DNA of 64,000 nucleotides from Dermatophilaceae bacterium Soc4.6 (GCA_039889245.1 JAZGVH010000002.1:558001-622000), one strand, 5' to 3'. Numbered from the stretch's first letter, positions 27,000-36,657 are shown. Notes: generated by a model from the sequence alone, not told the origin. A program made the numbers and translations.

Positions 27000-27950
27000 T
27001 CAGGCCTGCTTCCCCGGGAAGTACGCCTGCCACTCGTCGCGGAACACCGTGGGTCTCGCCCCCCGGTCGACCCTCGCGCCGTCTACCCGACGCAGCGTCG
27101 TCAGGGGCACCTCGAAGACCCCCTTCTTGGTGACGCGCGTGACCTGCCAGTGGCGCTTCTCGCGGAGCTCCTCGTGTCGCTCGATGTCGGACTCGTAGAT
27201 CTCCTCGTCCTCGAAGTGCTGCGCTCCGTCGTACTCGATGGCCAGGCGCAGCGTGCGGTATCCCAGATCGAGCCGCCGCTGCAGGTCGCCGGTGACGCGG
27301 TCGTAGAAGCGGATGTCGACCTCGGGCTCGGGCAGCCCCGCCAGCACCAGCAGCATCCGCAGCAGCGTCTCGGGCCGTGAGTCGACGTGCGGGCGCACCA
27401 GCCCGGCAGCGCGCCTCAGCGTCGCCGCATGAGGGCCGTCCCACTCGGCGGCCGCCGACCGAAGGCGCTCAGGCGTCGTCCGGTTGCGACGGACGAGCCG
27501 GTCGCCGAGGACCACGAGCTCGACGAGATCGAGGTTCGACCCCAGGTCGCAGAAGGTGCGCTCGGGTGAGGTGATCCGGACGCCTCGCCACCTCGATGCA
27601 GGCGGGGGCCGCTTCACCCGATGGGCGCGGATGCCGAGCTGCTCGCAGTTGAGGCTCACGTGCATCGTCAGGTGGATCTTCGAGGAGGCGGGGACCCATC
27701 CCCCGTAGAGCATCGCGGCCGTGTGGTGGCTGACGACGGCCGAGTCCGGGGCGGAGAGCAGCGCTGCCTGGGTGCGCACGAGCAGGGTCCGGGTGATCGC
27801 TCGCGAGACGTAGACGCCGTGGGAGAGTCGAACGAAGGCCGGTGACCCCAGCTCGGCCCTGCTGATCCCGCTGAGGCGCGCAGCCCGGTAGGTGAACGGT
27901 GCCCGCAGGTCGAGGGGGTACGTCGCCACCTGGGCCTGGAGGATGCTCAC
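27000..27950 (-). CDS. AbiEi-like/DUF559 endonuclease-domain protein
   Basis: 316 aa. The N-terminal part (RAARLSGISRAELGSPAFVRLSHGVYVSR) resembles the winged-helix domain of AbiEi-type proteins. The C-terminal part is a DUF559/Vsr-like PD-(D/E)XK domain: PETLLRMLLVLAGLPEPEVDIR, LDLGYRTLRLAIEYDGAQHF, ERHEELREKRHWQVTRV. Such proteins are common and variable in actinobacteria and are of unproven function. Here it interrupts the conserved ispG-rip1 order and is flanked on both sides by paired palindromes, which suggests it arrived as a cassette. Confidence 0.8.
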   Translation of the reverse strand: MSILQAQVATYPLDLRAPFTYRAARLSGISRAELGSPAFVRLSHGVYVSRAITRTLLVRTQAALLSAPDSAVVSHHTAAMLYGGWVPASSKIHLTMHVSLNCEQLGIRAHRVKRPPPASRWRGVRITSPERTFCDLGSNLDLVELVVLGDRLVRRNRTTPERLRSAAAEWDGPHAATLRRAAGLVRPHVDSRPETLLRMLLVLAGLPEPEVDIRFYDRVTGDLQRRLDLGYRTLRLAIEYDGAQHFEDEEIYESDIERHEELREKRHWQVTRVTKKGVFEVPLTTLRRVDGARVDRGARPTVFRDEWQAYFPGKQA

Positions 27951-28039
27951 GGGTCAAGACTGCCGCGTGGCGAGGGTCCGATTCCGACTGTCCACAGGCC
28001 ACTTCCGACCCGCGGCGACCCTCGGCCACGCCCCCGCCA

Positions 28040-28069
28040 CGCATACATCTTCACGTGAAGGCGTATGCG
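28040..28069. repeat. 30-bp palindromic element, copy R1
   Basis: CGCATACATCTTCAC plus GTGAAGGCGTATGCG. It shares the central CTTCACGTGAAG core and the CGCATAC/GTATGCG ends with copy L2, with a few arm mismatches. Confidence 0.9.
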
Positions 28070-28089
28070 GACATCGACGCGAGATCGGC

Positions 28090-28119
28090 CACATACGGCT
28101 TCACGTGAAGGCGCATGCC
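28090..28119. repeat. 30-bp palindromic element, copy R2
   Basis: CACATACGGCTTCAC plus GTGAAGGCGCATGCC. It starts exactly 50 bp after R1, the same spacing as in the left pair, so each side has a 30-20-30 arrangement. Confidence 0.9.
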
Positions 28120-28174
28120 GCGCCACCAGCCACCGGCCGCGGCCGACGGCCTCGGCCGACGGCGCCGGCCCTCG

Positions 28175-29530
28175 TCAGAAGAGCTTGACCGGGTTGACCA
28201 GGTCGGCGTAGATCAGCAGCGCCGACATGCTCACCAGCGCGATGGCCATCGTGTAGGCGACGGGCAGGGCCTTGGCGACGTCGACGTGCCCGGGGTCGGC
28301 CTTGCCGAGCGCCTTGGCCCCGCGGCGCTTCAGCCCCTCCCACAGGGCGCCCGCGACGTGACCACCGTCGAGGGGCAGCAGTGGGATGAGGTTGAAGACG
28401 AAGAGCGCCATGTTGAGCGAGGCCAGCGACAGCAGCAGCATGTTGACCTTGCCGGCCGTGCCGTCGGGGAAGATGCTGCTCGCGGCGATCTCGCCGCCGA
28501 TGCGCCCGACGCCCACGACCGAGATCGGGCCGTTGGGGTCGCGCTGACCGCCACCGAAGGCGGCCTGGGCGACGCCCACGATCTTCTGCGGGATGCGCAG
28601 CACGACACCCGCCGTCTGGGTGAAGGCGCCCCAGACCGCGCCCGGCGCGGCGGTGACCGACTGGCGCTCCTGCACCGTCTGCACCTGCGACGTGACGCCG
28701 AGGAAGCCGGCCTGCACCGTCTGCATCGTGCCGGCGGCGTCGCGCACGATCTGGCCCTGCGCGTCGACCCGGGTCACGGTGTTGGTCACCGGCGTCACCG
28801 TCGCCTGCATCGGCGTGCCGCCGCGGAGCCAGGTCAACGTGGTGGCCTGGGCCGAGCGCGGCTGGATCAGCTGGCTGAGCGAGGTGGTCGGGGTGACGGT
28901 GGTGCCGTTGATCGAGGTGATGACGTCGTCGGGGCGCAGGCCCGCGAGGTAGGCCGGGGTCTTCGGGTCGCTGGCCGCACAGGCGGTCTTGGCCGCCGCC
29001 TGTGCGGCGGGCACGACGCACTCGCTCACAGCGACGACCTGGGCGCCGTTGCTCGCCACCGGGACGCCGTACAGGGTGAGGGAGCCGGTGATCAGGACGG
29101 TGGCGATGACGAGGTTCATGATCGGCCCGCCGAGCATCACGGTGACCTTCTTGGGCACCGACAGCTGGTAGAAGACGCGGTGCTCGTCTCCGGGGGTGAC
29201 CTCTTCCATCGAGTCCTGGCGCGCCTGGTCCATCAGCTGGCTGAAGCGGCCGGTCGAGGACGCGCGCAGCAGCATCGGGTCGGCGCCGGGCTTGGGGGGG
29301 AACATGCCGATCATGCGGATGTAGCCGCCCAGCGGGACCGCCTTGAGGCCGTATTCGGTCTCGCCGCGCCGACGCGACCAGACGGTCGGGCCGAAGCCCA
29401 CCATGTACTGCGTGACCTTGACGCCGAACCTCTTGGCCGGCACGAGGTGACCCACTTCGTGCAGGGCGATGGAGAGCCCCACGCCGACGACGATGGCGAG
29501 CACTCCGAGGATGTAGGCGACGACGGTCAC
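28175..29530 (-). CDS. rip1: Site-2 (M50) intramembrane metalloprotease, Rip1/RseP-like
   Basis: 451 aa. The zinc motif HEVGH lies at residues 24-28 in the first helix, and the third ligand region NLIPLLPLDGGH is near the C-terminus. The conserved GFGPTVWSRRRGETEYGLKAVPLGGYIRM context (GFGPTVWS, VPLGGYIRM) follows HExxH. A PDZ-like domain (YLAGLRPDDVITSINGT) occupies the middle. It cleaves membrane-bound anti-sigma factors in regulated intramembrane proteolysis. Order dxr-rip1-ispG is conserved in actinobacteria. Confidence 0.95.
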   Translation of the reverse strand: MTVVAYILGVLAIVVGVGLSIALHEVGHLVPAKRFGVKVTQYMVGFGPTVWSRRRGETEYGLKAVPLGGYIRMIGMFPPKPGADPMLLRASSTGRFSQLMDQARQDSMEEVTPGDEHRVFYQLSVPKKVTVMLGGPIMNLVIATVLITGSLTLYGVPVASNGAQVVAVSECVVPAAQAAAKTACAASDPKTPAYLAGLRPDDVITSINGTTVTPTTSLSQLIQPRSAQATTLTWLRGGTPMQATVTPVTNTVTRVDAQGQIVRDAAGTMQTVQAGFLGVTSQVQTVQERQSVTAAPGAVWGAFTQTAGVVLRIPQKIVGVAQAAFGGGQRDPNGPISVVGVGRIGGEIAASSIFPDGTAGKVNMLLLSLASLNMALFVFNLIPLLPLDGGHVAGALWEGLKRRGAKALGKADPGHVDVAKALPVAYTMAIALVSMSALLIYADLVNPVKLF

Positions 29531-29593
29531 GGGGGTCCTAACTGTGAAGCGGTGCCGGTTGCTGCGGTGCGGGGGTCCGGTGCGCGCAACCCC

Positions 29594-30820
29594 TCAACCA
29601 TCATCCCCCAGACCCAGGACATTCCGCGCACGCGTGCGGGCCGCGGCATCGGCGGCGAGCACCGCCGCCAGGTCGAGACCGGCCGTCAGGTCGGCGGTCT
29701 GCAGGTGCTCCTCGACGACTCTGGACACGGTCTGGACGATCGCCGTGAAGGGGATGAGCCCGTCGTGGAAGGCGTCGACGCAGACCTCGTTGGCTGCGTT
29801 GAAGACAGCCGGAGTCGTGCCGCCCGCGAGGCCAGCGCGCTTGGCCAGCGCCACCGCGGGGAAGGCCTCGTCGTCGAGGGGCAGGAACTGCCAGGTCGAC
29901 GCCTGGCTCCAGTCGCAGGCCGGGCCGGCGGCGGGCACGCGCGCGGGCCAGGCCATCCCCATCGCGATCGGGATGAGCATCGACGGCGGTGACACCTGCG
30001 CGACGGTCGAGCCGTCGACGAACTCCACCATCGAGTGGATCATCTGCTGCGGGTGCACCACGACGTCGATCCGCTCGAACGGCACGTCGAAGAGCAGGTG
30101 CGCCTCGATCACCTCGAGCCCCTTGTTGACCAGCGTCGCGCTGTTGGTCGTGACGACGCGGCCCATGGCAAAGTTGGGGTGCGCCAGCGCCTGCTCGGGG
30201 GTGACACCGGCCAGCTCGGCCTGGCTGCGGCCGAGGAACGGGCCACCGCTCGCGGTCACGACGAGACGCTGCACCTCGTCGGCCGTGCCTCCGCGCAGGC
30301 ACTGCGCGATCGCGCTGTGCTCGCTGTCGACCGGCACGATCTGACCCGGGCGGGCGAGCGCCCTGACCAGCGGGCCGCCGACGATGAGCGACTCCTTGTT
30401 GGCCAGCGCCAGGGTGTGCCCGGCCTCCAGCGCGGCGAGCGTCGGCTCGAGGCCGATCGCGCCGGTGATGCCGTTGACGACGACGTCGGCCTCACGGGCC
30501 GCCAGCTGGGTGCTCGCGCGGTCCCCGACCAGCACCTCCGGCGCGTATGCCGCGTCGCCGGCGTCGCGGCATACGGCATCGAGGGCGTCGCGCACCTGCT
30601 CCTGCGTGCCGCGCGCCACGGCCACCGTCTCGACACGCAGCGCGTGCGCCTGCTGCGCGAGCAGGCGCAGGTCGGAGCCGCCGGCGCTGAGGCCCGTGAC
30701 GCGGAAGCGGTCGGGGTTGGCCAGGGCGATCTCGATGGCCTGGGTGCCGATCGACCCGGTGGAGCCGAGCAGGGTGACTCGGCGGGGGGCGTGGGGGGCA
30801 CGGGGGAAGGCGGTGGTCAC
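29594..30820 (-). CDS. dxr: 1-deoxy-D-xylulose-5-phosphate reductoisomerase
   Basis: 408 aa from GTG at 30820; the open frame runs further upstream but only as antisense of the next gene. NADPH-binding GSTGSIG is at residues 19-25. NKESLIVGG, the catalytic acidic segments [14 protein letters not shown] and SGGPFLG, and [12 protein letters not shown] are all family hallmarks. It makes MEP, the first committed step of the non-mevalonate isoprenoid pathway, which ispG later continues. Confidence 0.97.
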   Translation of the reverse strand: MTTAFPRAPHAPRRVTLLGSTGSIGTQAIEIALANPDRFRVTGLSAGGSDLRLLAQQAHALRVETVAVARGTQEQVRDALDAVCRDAGDAAYAPEVLVGDRASTQLAAREADVVVNGITGAIGLEPTLAALEAGHTLALANKESLIVGGPLVRALARPGQIVPVDSEHSAIAQCLRGGTADEVQRLVVTASGGPFLGRSQAELAGVTPEQALAHPNFAMGRVVTTNSATLVNKGLEVIEAHLLFDVPFERIDVVVHPQQMIHSMVEFVDGSTVAQVSPPSMLIPIAMGMAWPARVPAAGPACDWSQASTWQFLPLDDEAFPAVALAKRAGLAGGTTPAVFNAANEVCVDAFHDGLIPFTAIVQTVSRVVEEHLQTADLTAGLDLAAVLAADAAARTRARNVLGLGDDG

Positions 30821-30846
30821 CGCCCCATCCTCGCGCACCCGGACGG

Positions 30847-31320
30847 TCAGGCGCCGAGGCGGATGCGGGCGAACGAGTCGTAGTGGTCGCGCGTGTAGTA
30901 GTAGTCCCCGCCCTGGCCGGCGATGATCCGCCGGGCCCCGCGCGACGACGAGCCGGGCGTGGGGACCGTGTACTCCGTGTAGTAGCCGTCGCGTTGGATC
31001 GGGAGGACCCGGTTGGCGTTGTGGTAGGTCACCCCGTCGTTGCGGGGGTAGGGGAACGGGCCCCCGGCGCGGACGAGCGCCAGGGTCGCGCGGGCCGGCC
31101 CGTCGAGGTCTGACTCCGCGACCGACGTGCCGGTCGGTGTCGTGCGGGGGCTGACGGAGGTGCGGGTGCTGACGGAGGTGCGGGGGCTGACGGAAGTGCG
31201 GGCCGTCGGCTCGGCCGACGTCGACCCCGCCGTGAGCCGCGGCAGGAGGATCGCAAGCAGCACGACCGCCAGCGCCACGACGAGCGTGGCCCACGCGCGG
31301 GTCCGGGGGCTCAGGTGCAC
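30847..31320 (-). CDS. Secreted or membrane-tethered RNase Sa-like guanyl-specific ribonuclease
   Basis: 157 aa, GTG start. Residues 11-31 are a signal anchor or signal peptide. Residues 40-62 are a low-complexity linker made of RTSVSP repeats (18-bp DNA repeat). Residues 76-157 match RNase Sa/barnase (PF00545). The catalytic residues of RNase Sa align as Glu116 (TEYTV), Arg127 and Arg131 (SRGARRII) and His146 (DHYDSF). The two Cys of RNase Sa are missing. No barstar-like inhibitor gene is in the window. It acts outside the cell, for nutrient scavenging or antagonism. Confidence 0.88.
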   Translation of the reverse strand: MHLSPRTRAWATLVVALAVVLLAILLPRLTAGSTSAEPTARTSVSPRTSVSTRTSVSPRTTPTGTSVAESDLDGPARATLALVRAGGPFPYPRNDGVTYHNANRVLPIQRDGYYTEYTVPTPGSSSRGARRIIAGQGGDYYYTRDHYDSFARIRLGA

Positions 31321-31362
31321 GGGGGGAGCCTACGGCGTGCCGACGGCTGCCCCACGCCGCCC

Positions 31363-32823
31363 TCAGAGAGCGATGCCGACGTACTTCGTCTCGAGGTACT
31401 CCTCGATACCCTCGAAGCCGCCTTCACGGCCGAAGCCGCTGTGCTTGACGCCACCGAACGGCGCGGCGGGGTTGGAGACGACGCCCTGGTTGACGCCGAC
31501 CATGCCGTACTCCAGCTGCTCGCTGACGCGGATGGCCCGGCTGAGCTCCTGGGTGAAGAGGTAGGCCACGAGGCCGAACTCGGTGTCGTTGGCCATGCGC
31601 ACCGCCTCGTCCTCGTCGGTGAAGGTCGTGATCGGGGCGACAGGACCGAAGATCTCCTCCTTCTGCAGGAGGGCGTCCAACGGCACGTCCGTGAGGACGG
31701 TCGGCTCGAAGAAGTGGCCCGCGCCCTGGTGGGGCTGGCCACCGACGACGACCTTCGCGCCCTTCGCGACGGCGTCGTCGAGCAGCTCGGTCACCTTGGC
31801 GACGGCCTTGGCGTCGATGAGCGGGCCGACGGTCACGCCCTCGTCGGTGCCGTGGCCCATCGTCAGCGCCCCCATCCGCGCGGCGAACTTCGTCGAGAAC
31901 TCGTCGGCCACGGACTCGTGCACGTAGAAGCGGTTGGCGGCGGTGCAGGCCTCACCGATGTTGCGCATCTTGGCCAGCATGGCGCCCTCGACGGCTTTGT
32001 CGACGTCGGCGTCGGCGAAGACGAGGAAGGGCGCGTTGCCGCCGAGCTCCATCGAGACCCGCAGCAGCTGCTCGGCCGACTGCTCGACGAGCATCTTGCC
32101 GATCGGGGTCGAGCCGGTGAAGGTCAGCTTGCGCAGGCGCGGGTCGCGGACCAGGGGCTCGCAGACGTCGGCGGTGTGGCTCGTCGTGACGACGTTGAGC
32201 ACGCCCTTGGGCAGGCCGACCTCGTCGAGCAGCTGGGCCAGCGCGAGCATGGTCAGCGGCGTCTGCGTTGCCGGCTTGACCACCATCGTGCAGCCGGCGG
32301 CGATGGCCGGGCCGATCTTGCGGGTGCCCATGGCGAGCGGGAAGTTCCACGGCGTGATCATCAGGACAGGACCGACGGGCTGCTTCATGGTCATCAGACG
32401 GGTGGCGCCGTTGGGGGAGGTCGACCAGCGGCCGCTGATGCGCACGGCCTCCTCGGCAAACCACCGGAAGAACTCGGATCCGTAGGTCACCTCGCCCATC
32501 GCCTCGGCGAGGGGCTTGCCCATCTCGAGGGTCATGAGCATCGCGAAGTCGTCGGCCCGCTCCTGGATGCGCTCCCACGCAGCGCGCAGGATCTCGCCCC
32601 GGTCGCGCGGCGGGGTGGCGGCCCAGTCGGACGCGGCAGCGACGGCCGCGTCGAGCGCGGCCTTCCCGTCGGCCACGGTCGCGTCGGCGACGTGCGCCAG
32701 CGTGTCGCCGGTCGCCGGGTCCTCCACGGCGATGGTCGCACCGGTCGTTGAGTCGCGCCACGAGCCGCCGATGAAGAGGCCCTTCGGCACCGACTCGAGC
32801 AGCTGGGAGATGTTGACGGGCAC
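31363..32823 (-). CDS. gabD: Succinate-semialdehyde dehydrogenase
   Basis: 486 aa aldehyde dehydrogenase. [18 protein letters not shown] ([10 protein letters not shown]), [11 protein letters not shown], the general base Glu in MELGGNAPF and the nucleophile Cys in GEACTAANR are present. The [12 protein letters not shown] context and overall length fit GabD-type succinate-semialdehyde dehydrogenases. It lies downstream of gabT on the same strand, so the pair would convert GABA to succinate. A 20-bp inverted repeat separates the two genes. Confidence 0.92.
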   Translation of the reverse strand: MPVNISQLLESVPKGLFIGGSWRDSTTGATIAVEDPATGDTLAHVADATVADGKAALDAAVAAASDWAATPPRDRGEILRAAWERIQERADDFAMLMTLEMGKPLAEAMGEVTYGSEFFRWFAEEAVRISGRWSTSPNGATRLMTMKQPVGPVLMITPWNFPLAMGTRKIGPAIAAGCTMVVKPATQTPLTMLALAQLLDEVGLPKGVLNVVTTSHTADVCEPLVRDPRLRKLTFTGSTPIGKMLVEQSAEQLLRVSMELGGNAPFLVFADADVDKAVEGAMLAKMRNIGEACTAANRFYVHESVADEFSTKFAARMGALTMGHGTDEGVTVGPLIDAKAVAKVTELLDDAVAKGAKVVVGGQPHQGAGHFFEPTVLTDVPLDALLQKEEIFGPVAPITTFTDEDEAVRMANDTEFGLVAYLFTQELSRAIRVSEQLEYGMVGVNQGVVSNPAAPFGGVKHSGFGREGGFEGIEEYLETKYVGIAL

Positions 32824-32867
32824 GACTGGACTCCTAGGGGAAGACGGTTGGGCAGTTCTTCATACCC

Positions 32868-32936
32868 ACTTGTTGCGGTGAGCGCCGCGAATGTTGGGCT
32901 CAGCGCCCGAGATGCCCGGCGCTCACCGCAACAAGT
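32868..32936. repeat. Inverted repeat with perfect 20-bp arms between gabT and gabD
   Basis: ACTTGTTGCGGTGAGCGCCG (32868-32887) and its exact reverse complement (32917-32936) flank a 29-nt loop that itself contains GGGCTCAGCGCCC. It fills most of the gabT-gabD gap. No poly-T run follows on either side. Confidence 0.95.
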
Positions 32937-32967
32937 CGAGGGGTGGGGGCGAGACCGGCGCGGCGGG

Positions 32968-34365
32968 TCAGGCGACGGTGGCGAAGGCCGCGTCGAGGAT
33001 GTCGAGACCCTCGGTGAGCAGGTGGTCGGGGGCCACCAGCGGGGGCAGGAAGCGGAAGACGTTGCCGAAGGTGCCGGCCGTGAGGGTGACCAGACCCTGC
33101 TGGTGGCAGTAGGCGTTGACGGCCTTGGTCAGCGCGGCGTCCGGCGTCTTGGAGGCCCGGTCGGTGACGAGCTCGATCGCCAGCATGGCGCCACGACCGC
33201 GGATGTCGCCGACCTGCTCGTGGCGCGAGGCGAGGGCCTCGAGGCGGGGGCGGAAGATGGCCTCGATCTCGCGGGCGCGGCCGACCAGGTCGAGCTCACG
33301 CATCGTCGCGATCGCGCCGATCGCCGCCGCGCACGAAACAGGGTTCCCGCCGTAGGTGCCGCCGAGGCCACCGGCGTGCACGGAGTCCATCAGGTCGGCG
33401 CGGCCGGTGAGCCCAGCGAGCGGCAGCCCGCCGGCGATGCCCTTGGCCGTGGTGATGAGGTCGGGCACGACGCCCTCGTGGTCGCTGGCGAACCAGTCGC
33501 CGGTGCGGCAGAAGCCGGTCTGGATCTCGTCGGCGATGAAGACGATGCCGTGCTCACGGCACCAGTCGGCGACGCGACGCACGAATCCCGGTGCGGGCAC
33601 GATGAACCCGCCCTCGCCCTGGATCGGCTCGAGGATGACCGCAGCGGTGCGCTCCTCACCGACCTGCGCGTGCACGAGCGAGGTGAAGGTCTCGAAGGCC
33701 TCGTCGGCGCAGGCCTGCGCGCCACCGAGCCAGCGGTAGGGGTAGGCCATCGGCGCGCGGTAGATCTCGCCGGCGAAGGGGCCGAAGCCGTCCTTGTAGG
33801 GCATGTTCTTGGCCGTCATGGCCATCGTGAGGTTGGTGCGCCCGTGGTAGGCGTGGTCGAAGACGACGACCGCGTCACGACCGGTCGCGTGACGCGCGAC
33901 CTTGATCGCGTTCTCGACGGCCTCCGCGCCCGAGTTGAAGAGCGCAGAACGCTTCTCGTGGTCGCCCGGGGTGACGGCGGCGAGCTCCTCGCAGACCTGG
34001 AGGTACTCCTCGTAGGGCGTGACCATGAAGCAGGTGTGGGTGAAGTCGGCGACCTGACGCTGCACACCCTCGACGACCCGGGGCGCGCTGTTGCCGACCG
34101 AGGTCACCGCGATCCCGGCGCCGAAGTCGATGAGCTGGTTGCCGTCGACGTCGACCAGGATGCCGCCGGAGGCGCGCTCGATGTAGACCGGCAGCCCGGT
34201 GCTCACCCCCGAGGACACGGCCCTGAGCTTGCGCGCCTGCAGGGCGTCGCTCTTCGGGCCGGGGATCGCGGTCTGCAGCAGACGCCGCTGCTCGATCTCG
34301 GGCCGCACGGCCGGAGCGGCGGCGGGGGCGTCAGACACGGTGGGCGCGGCGAGGGTGTCGGTCAT
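32968..34365 (-). CDS. gabT: 4-aminobutyrate aminotransferase
   Basis: 465 aa from ATG at 34365. Class III PLP aminotransferase: FNSGAEAVENAIKVAR phosphate loop, DHAYHGRTN, VILEPIQGEGG, FIADEIQTGF with the PLP-ring Asp, and the Schiff-base Lys in TTAKGIAGGLPL. It transfers the GABA amino group to 2-oxoglutarate, giving succinate semialdehyde for gabD. It is divergent from a LysR gene that probably controls it. Confidence 0.93.
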   Translation of the reverse strand: MTDTLAAPTVSDAPAAAPAVRPEIEQRRLLQTAIPGPKSDALQARKLRAVSSGVSTGLPVYIERASGGILVDVDGNQLIDFGAGIAVTSVGNSAPRVVEGVQRQVADFTHTCFMVTPYEEYLQVCEELAAVTPGDHEKRSALFNSGAEAVENAIKVARHATGRDAVVVFDHAYHGRTNLTMAMTAKNMPYKDGFGPFAGEIYRAPMAYPYRWLGGAQACADEAFETFTSLVHAQVGEERTAAVILEPIQGEGGFIVPAPGFVRRVADWCREHGIVFIADEIQTGFCRTGDWFASDHEGVVPDLITTAKGIAGGLPLAGLTGRADLMDSVHAGGLGGTYGGNPVSCAAAIGAIATMRELDLVGRAREIEAIFRPRLEALASRHEQVGDIRGRGAMLAIELVTDRASKTPDAALTKAVNAYCHQQGLVTLTAGTFGNVFRFLPPLVAPDHLLTEGLDILDAAFATVA

Positions 34366-34417
34366 GGGTCTAGGTTCCTCCCGCCCACCATGCTTGTCCA
34401 ATACTTCCTGCGCACGC

Positions 34418-34438
34418 CATGCATGCTCATGAGGCATG
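34418..34438. promoter_or_regulatory. Candidate LysR-type operator in the gabT-lysR intergenic region
   Basis: CATGC-N11-GCATG forms a small dyad 11-31 bp upstream of the LysR start and about 55 bp upstream of gabT. It is of the T-N11-A type used by LysR regulators. Short, so only suggestive. Confidence 0.35.
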
Positions 34439-34448
34439 ATCACACCGT

Positions 34449-35348
34449 ATGGAGCTGCGTCACCTGCGCTATCTCATCGCCGTCGCCGACGCGGGCTCGG
34501 TCAGCGCGGCCGCCAGCCGGGTCCACGTCACGCAGCCCTCCCTCTCGCGCCAGCTGCGCCAGCTCGAGCGCGAGCTCGGGGTGGGCCTCTTCTCCCGCAG
34601 CGAGCGGTCGCTCCAGCTGTCGGCGGCGGGACGCCAGTTCCTCCCGCTGGCCAGGGACCTCATCGCGCGAGCCGACGCTGCGGTCGCCGCAGCACAGGCG
34701 TTGGCGCTGGGTCGGCTCGAGCGTCTGACCATCGCCGCTCCGGGCACGACCCTCACCGACGTCATCGCTCCCTTCCTCGCGCGGCTCGGGCCCGACGACC
34801 CGATGCCGACCGTCTGGGAGGAGCTGCCGGTGAGCGTCTATGCCGCGCTCCCCCGGGGCGCCGACCTCGCGATCGGCACGACTCCCCCCGGTGCCGGTCT
34901 CGCGACGCTGTCCGTCGCCGACCTGCCGGTCTGGGCCTACGTGCGCGACGACGACCCCTGGTCGGAGCGCGGGCACGTCACCCTCGCCGAGCTCGTCACC
35001 CGTGACCTGCTGCTGCTCTCGAGCGACTTCCACCCCCGGCGCGCCCTCGACCAGGCGCTCGCGCGTGCCGGCACGGCCTACGACTCGGTGGTGGAGGTCG
35101 GTACGCCCGAGGTGGCGCAGGCGCTCGCGGCTGCCGGCCGCGGAGTGGCGGTGCTCTCGGACGACCCCCGCTTCGGCCTGTGCCCGCTGCGCATCGCGGC
35201 ACCCGACGGCCCCGTCCACATCAGCCTGTATGCCGCGTGGCAGCCCGACCACCACGCCGCCCCCGCACTGTCGGCGCTGGCCAGCCGGCTGGCGGCATTC
35301 TGCGTCGAGCGCTACGGCGCGGCTGTGGCACCGGCCAGGGCGACATGA
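34449..35348 (+). CDS. LysR family transcriptional regulator
   Basis: 299 aa. The N-terminal HTH (MELRHLRYLIAVADAGSVSAAASRVHVTQPSLSRQLRQLE; helix SAAASRVHVTQPSLSRQL) is canonical. An effector-binding domain follows from about residue 90. It is divergent from gabT with an 83-bp shared promoter region, which makes the GABA genes its likely target. The inducer is unknown. Confidence 0.9.
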   Translation: MELRHLRYLIAVADAGSVSAAASRVHVTQPSLSRQLRQLERELGVGLFSRSERSLQLSAAGRQFLPLARDLIARADAAVAAAQALALGRLERLTIAAPGTTLTDVIAPFLARLGPDDPMPTVWEELPVSVYAALPRGADLAIGTTPPGAGLATLSVADLPVWAYVRDDDPWSERGHVTLAELVTRDLLLLSSDFHPRRALDQALARAGTAYDSVVEVGTPEVAQALAAAGRGVAVLSDDPRFGLCPLRIAAPDGPVHISLYAAWQPDHHAAPALSALASRLAAFCVERYGAAVAPARAT

Positions 35349-35542
35349 GACCGCATCGGGGAGGCCGTCGCCCGGCTCGACCGTGACGACCCCGGGCTGG
35401 TCACCACCCACCCCGAGTCGAACGCGCCCAGTGGGTGCTGTTCACGCTCAGCGACGCACGGGCCGGAAGCGGCGCGTACCCGACGGCGAAGACGACGGCG
35501 GCCAGCCCCAGGACCACGAGCGCCCCACCGCGCGGTGCACTC

Positions 35543-36589
35543 TCACTGTGGGGGACTAAAGCCTCCGGGGATGGGGGCGCGGCCGTCGAGCAGGGGCTGG
35601 GCCGGGTCCCACCGGGTGCCGTCGCGCTCGTCCTGCCGGCGCCGCGCGATCGCCGAGAGCGCTTCCAGCACAACACGATTGGCCAGCGCGGCCGTGATGT
35701 CGGCGTGGTCGTAGGGCGGGCTGACCTCGACGACGTCCATTCCCACGACAGGGAGCTCGAGGCAGATCCGGCGCACCGAGTCGAGCAGCTCGCGCGCCGA
35801 CAGCCCACCGGGCTCCGGGGTGCCCGTGCCCGGTGCGTGCCCCGGGTCGCACACGTCGATGTCGACCGAGAGGAAGACGCCCTCGCACTCGTCCATCGCG
35901 ATGCCGAAGGCCTCGGTGAGGCACGGTTTGAGCCCGCGCTCGACGATCTCGGTCATCTCGTAGGAGCGCATCGACTGCCCCGCCATCCAGTCGAGCGTCG
36001 CCGGTGGTGGCCAGTAGCCGCGCAGCCCGATCTGCAGGAAGCGGTCGCCGCGCAGTGCGCCCGACTCGATCAGCCGACGCATCGGCTGCCCGTGCCCCCA
36101 CAGCGAGCCGAACTCGATGTCGCCGGTGTCGGCGTGCGCATCGAAGTGGATCATCGAGATCCGCCCGTGCCCGAGCACGTTGGCCACGCCCTTGGCGTCG
36201 GGGTAGGCGATGGAGTGGTCTCCCCCCAGCACGACCGGTATGCAGCCCGCCCGGGTCACCTTCTCGACCGCGGCCTCGAGGGCCGGCAGCGCGACCTCGA
36301 TGTCCCCGGAGTACATCTCGACGTCACCGGCGTCCACGACCCGCAGGTCCTGCAGCCCGTCGGTGCGCAGCGCCAGGGACGGCCGCGACCCGTCGTGCGG
36401 CAGGTAGTCCGTCATCCGGATCGCCTGCGGGCCGAAGCGCGTGCCGGGCCGGTGCGACGTCCCGCCGTCGAAGGGGGCGCCCAGGATGACGACGTCAGCA
36501 CCGGCATACGTGCTCTCGTCGTCGAGGTCGCACCGGTCGACGCCGAGGAAGGTGATGTCAGGGCCGAACTGGCTGCCGTAGCGGGTCAT
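35543..36589 (-). CDS. speB: Agmatinase or related ureohydrolase
   Basis: 348 aa from ATG at 36589. Binuclear manganese site motifs of the arginase/agmatinase family are complete: GGDHSI, HFDAHADTG, and SVDIDVCDPGHAPGTGTPEPGG (SVDIDVCDP). It would hydrolyse agmatine to putrescine plus urea. 4-guanidinobutyrase, which gives GABA directly, is an alternative that fits the same neighbours. It follows a saccharopine-dehydrogenase-like gene and polyamine transport genes on the same strand. Confidence 0.88.
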   Translation of the reverse strand: MTRYGSQFGPDITFLGVDRCDLDDESTYAGADVVILGAPFDGGTSHRPGTRFGPQAIRMTDYLPHDGSRPSLALRTDGLQDLRVVDAGDVEMYSGDIEVALPALEAAVEKVTRAGCIPVVLGGDHSIAYPDAKGVANVLGHGRISMIHFDAHADTGDIEFGSLWGHGQPMRRLIESGALRGDRFLQIGLRGYWPPPATLDWMAGQSMRSYEMTEIVERGLKPCLTEAFGIAMDECEGVFLSVDIDVCDPGHAPGTGTPEPGGLSARELLDSVRRICLELPVVGMDVVEVSPPYDHADITAALANRVVLEALSAIARRRQDERDGTRWDPAQPLLDGRAPIPGGFSPPQ

Positions 36590-36657
36590 GGCCCCGAGCC
36601 TATTGCTGAGCACCCTGGGTCGTGATCCCAAAGCCCACGCCCGACGTCCGCGTCCCC

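Noticed and set aside
26873-28119. Possible CRISPR array, because of equally spaced repeats
   Set aside because: Only two repeats per side, the repeats are full palindromes, the spacers are 20 bp and no cas gene is present.
35401-35530. Minus-strand 39-aa hydrophobic frame
   Set aside because: One membrane-like helix is present (VVLGLAAVVFAVGYAPL) but only an internal GTG start without a ribosome-binding site; not enough to call a gene.
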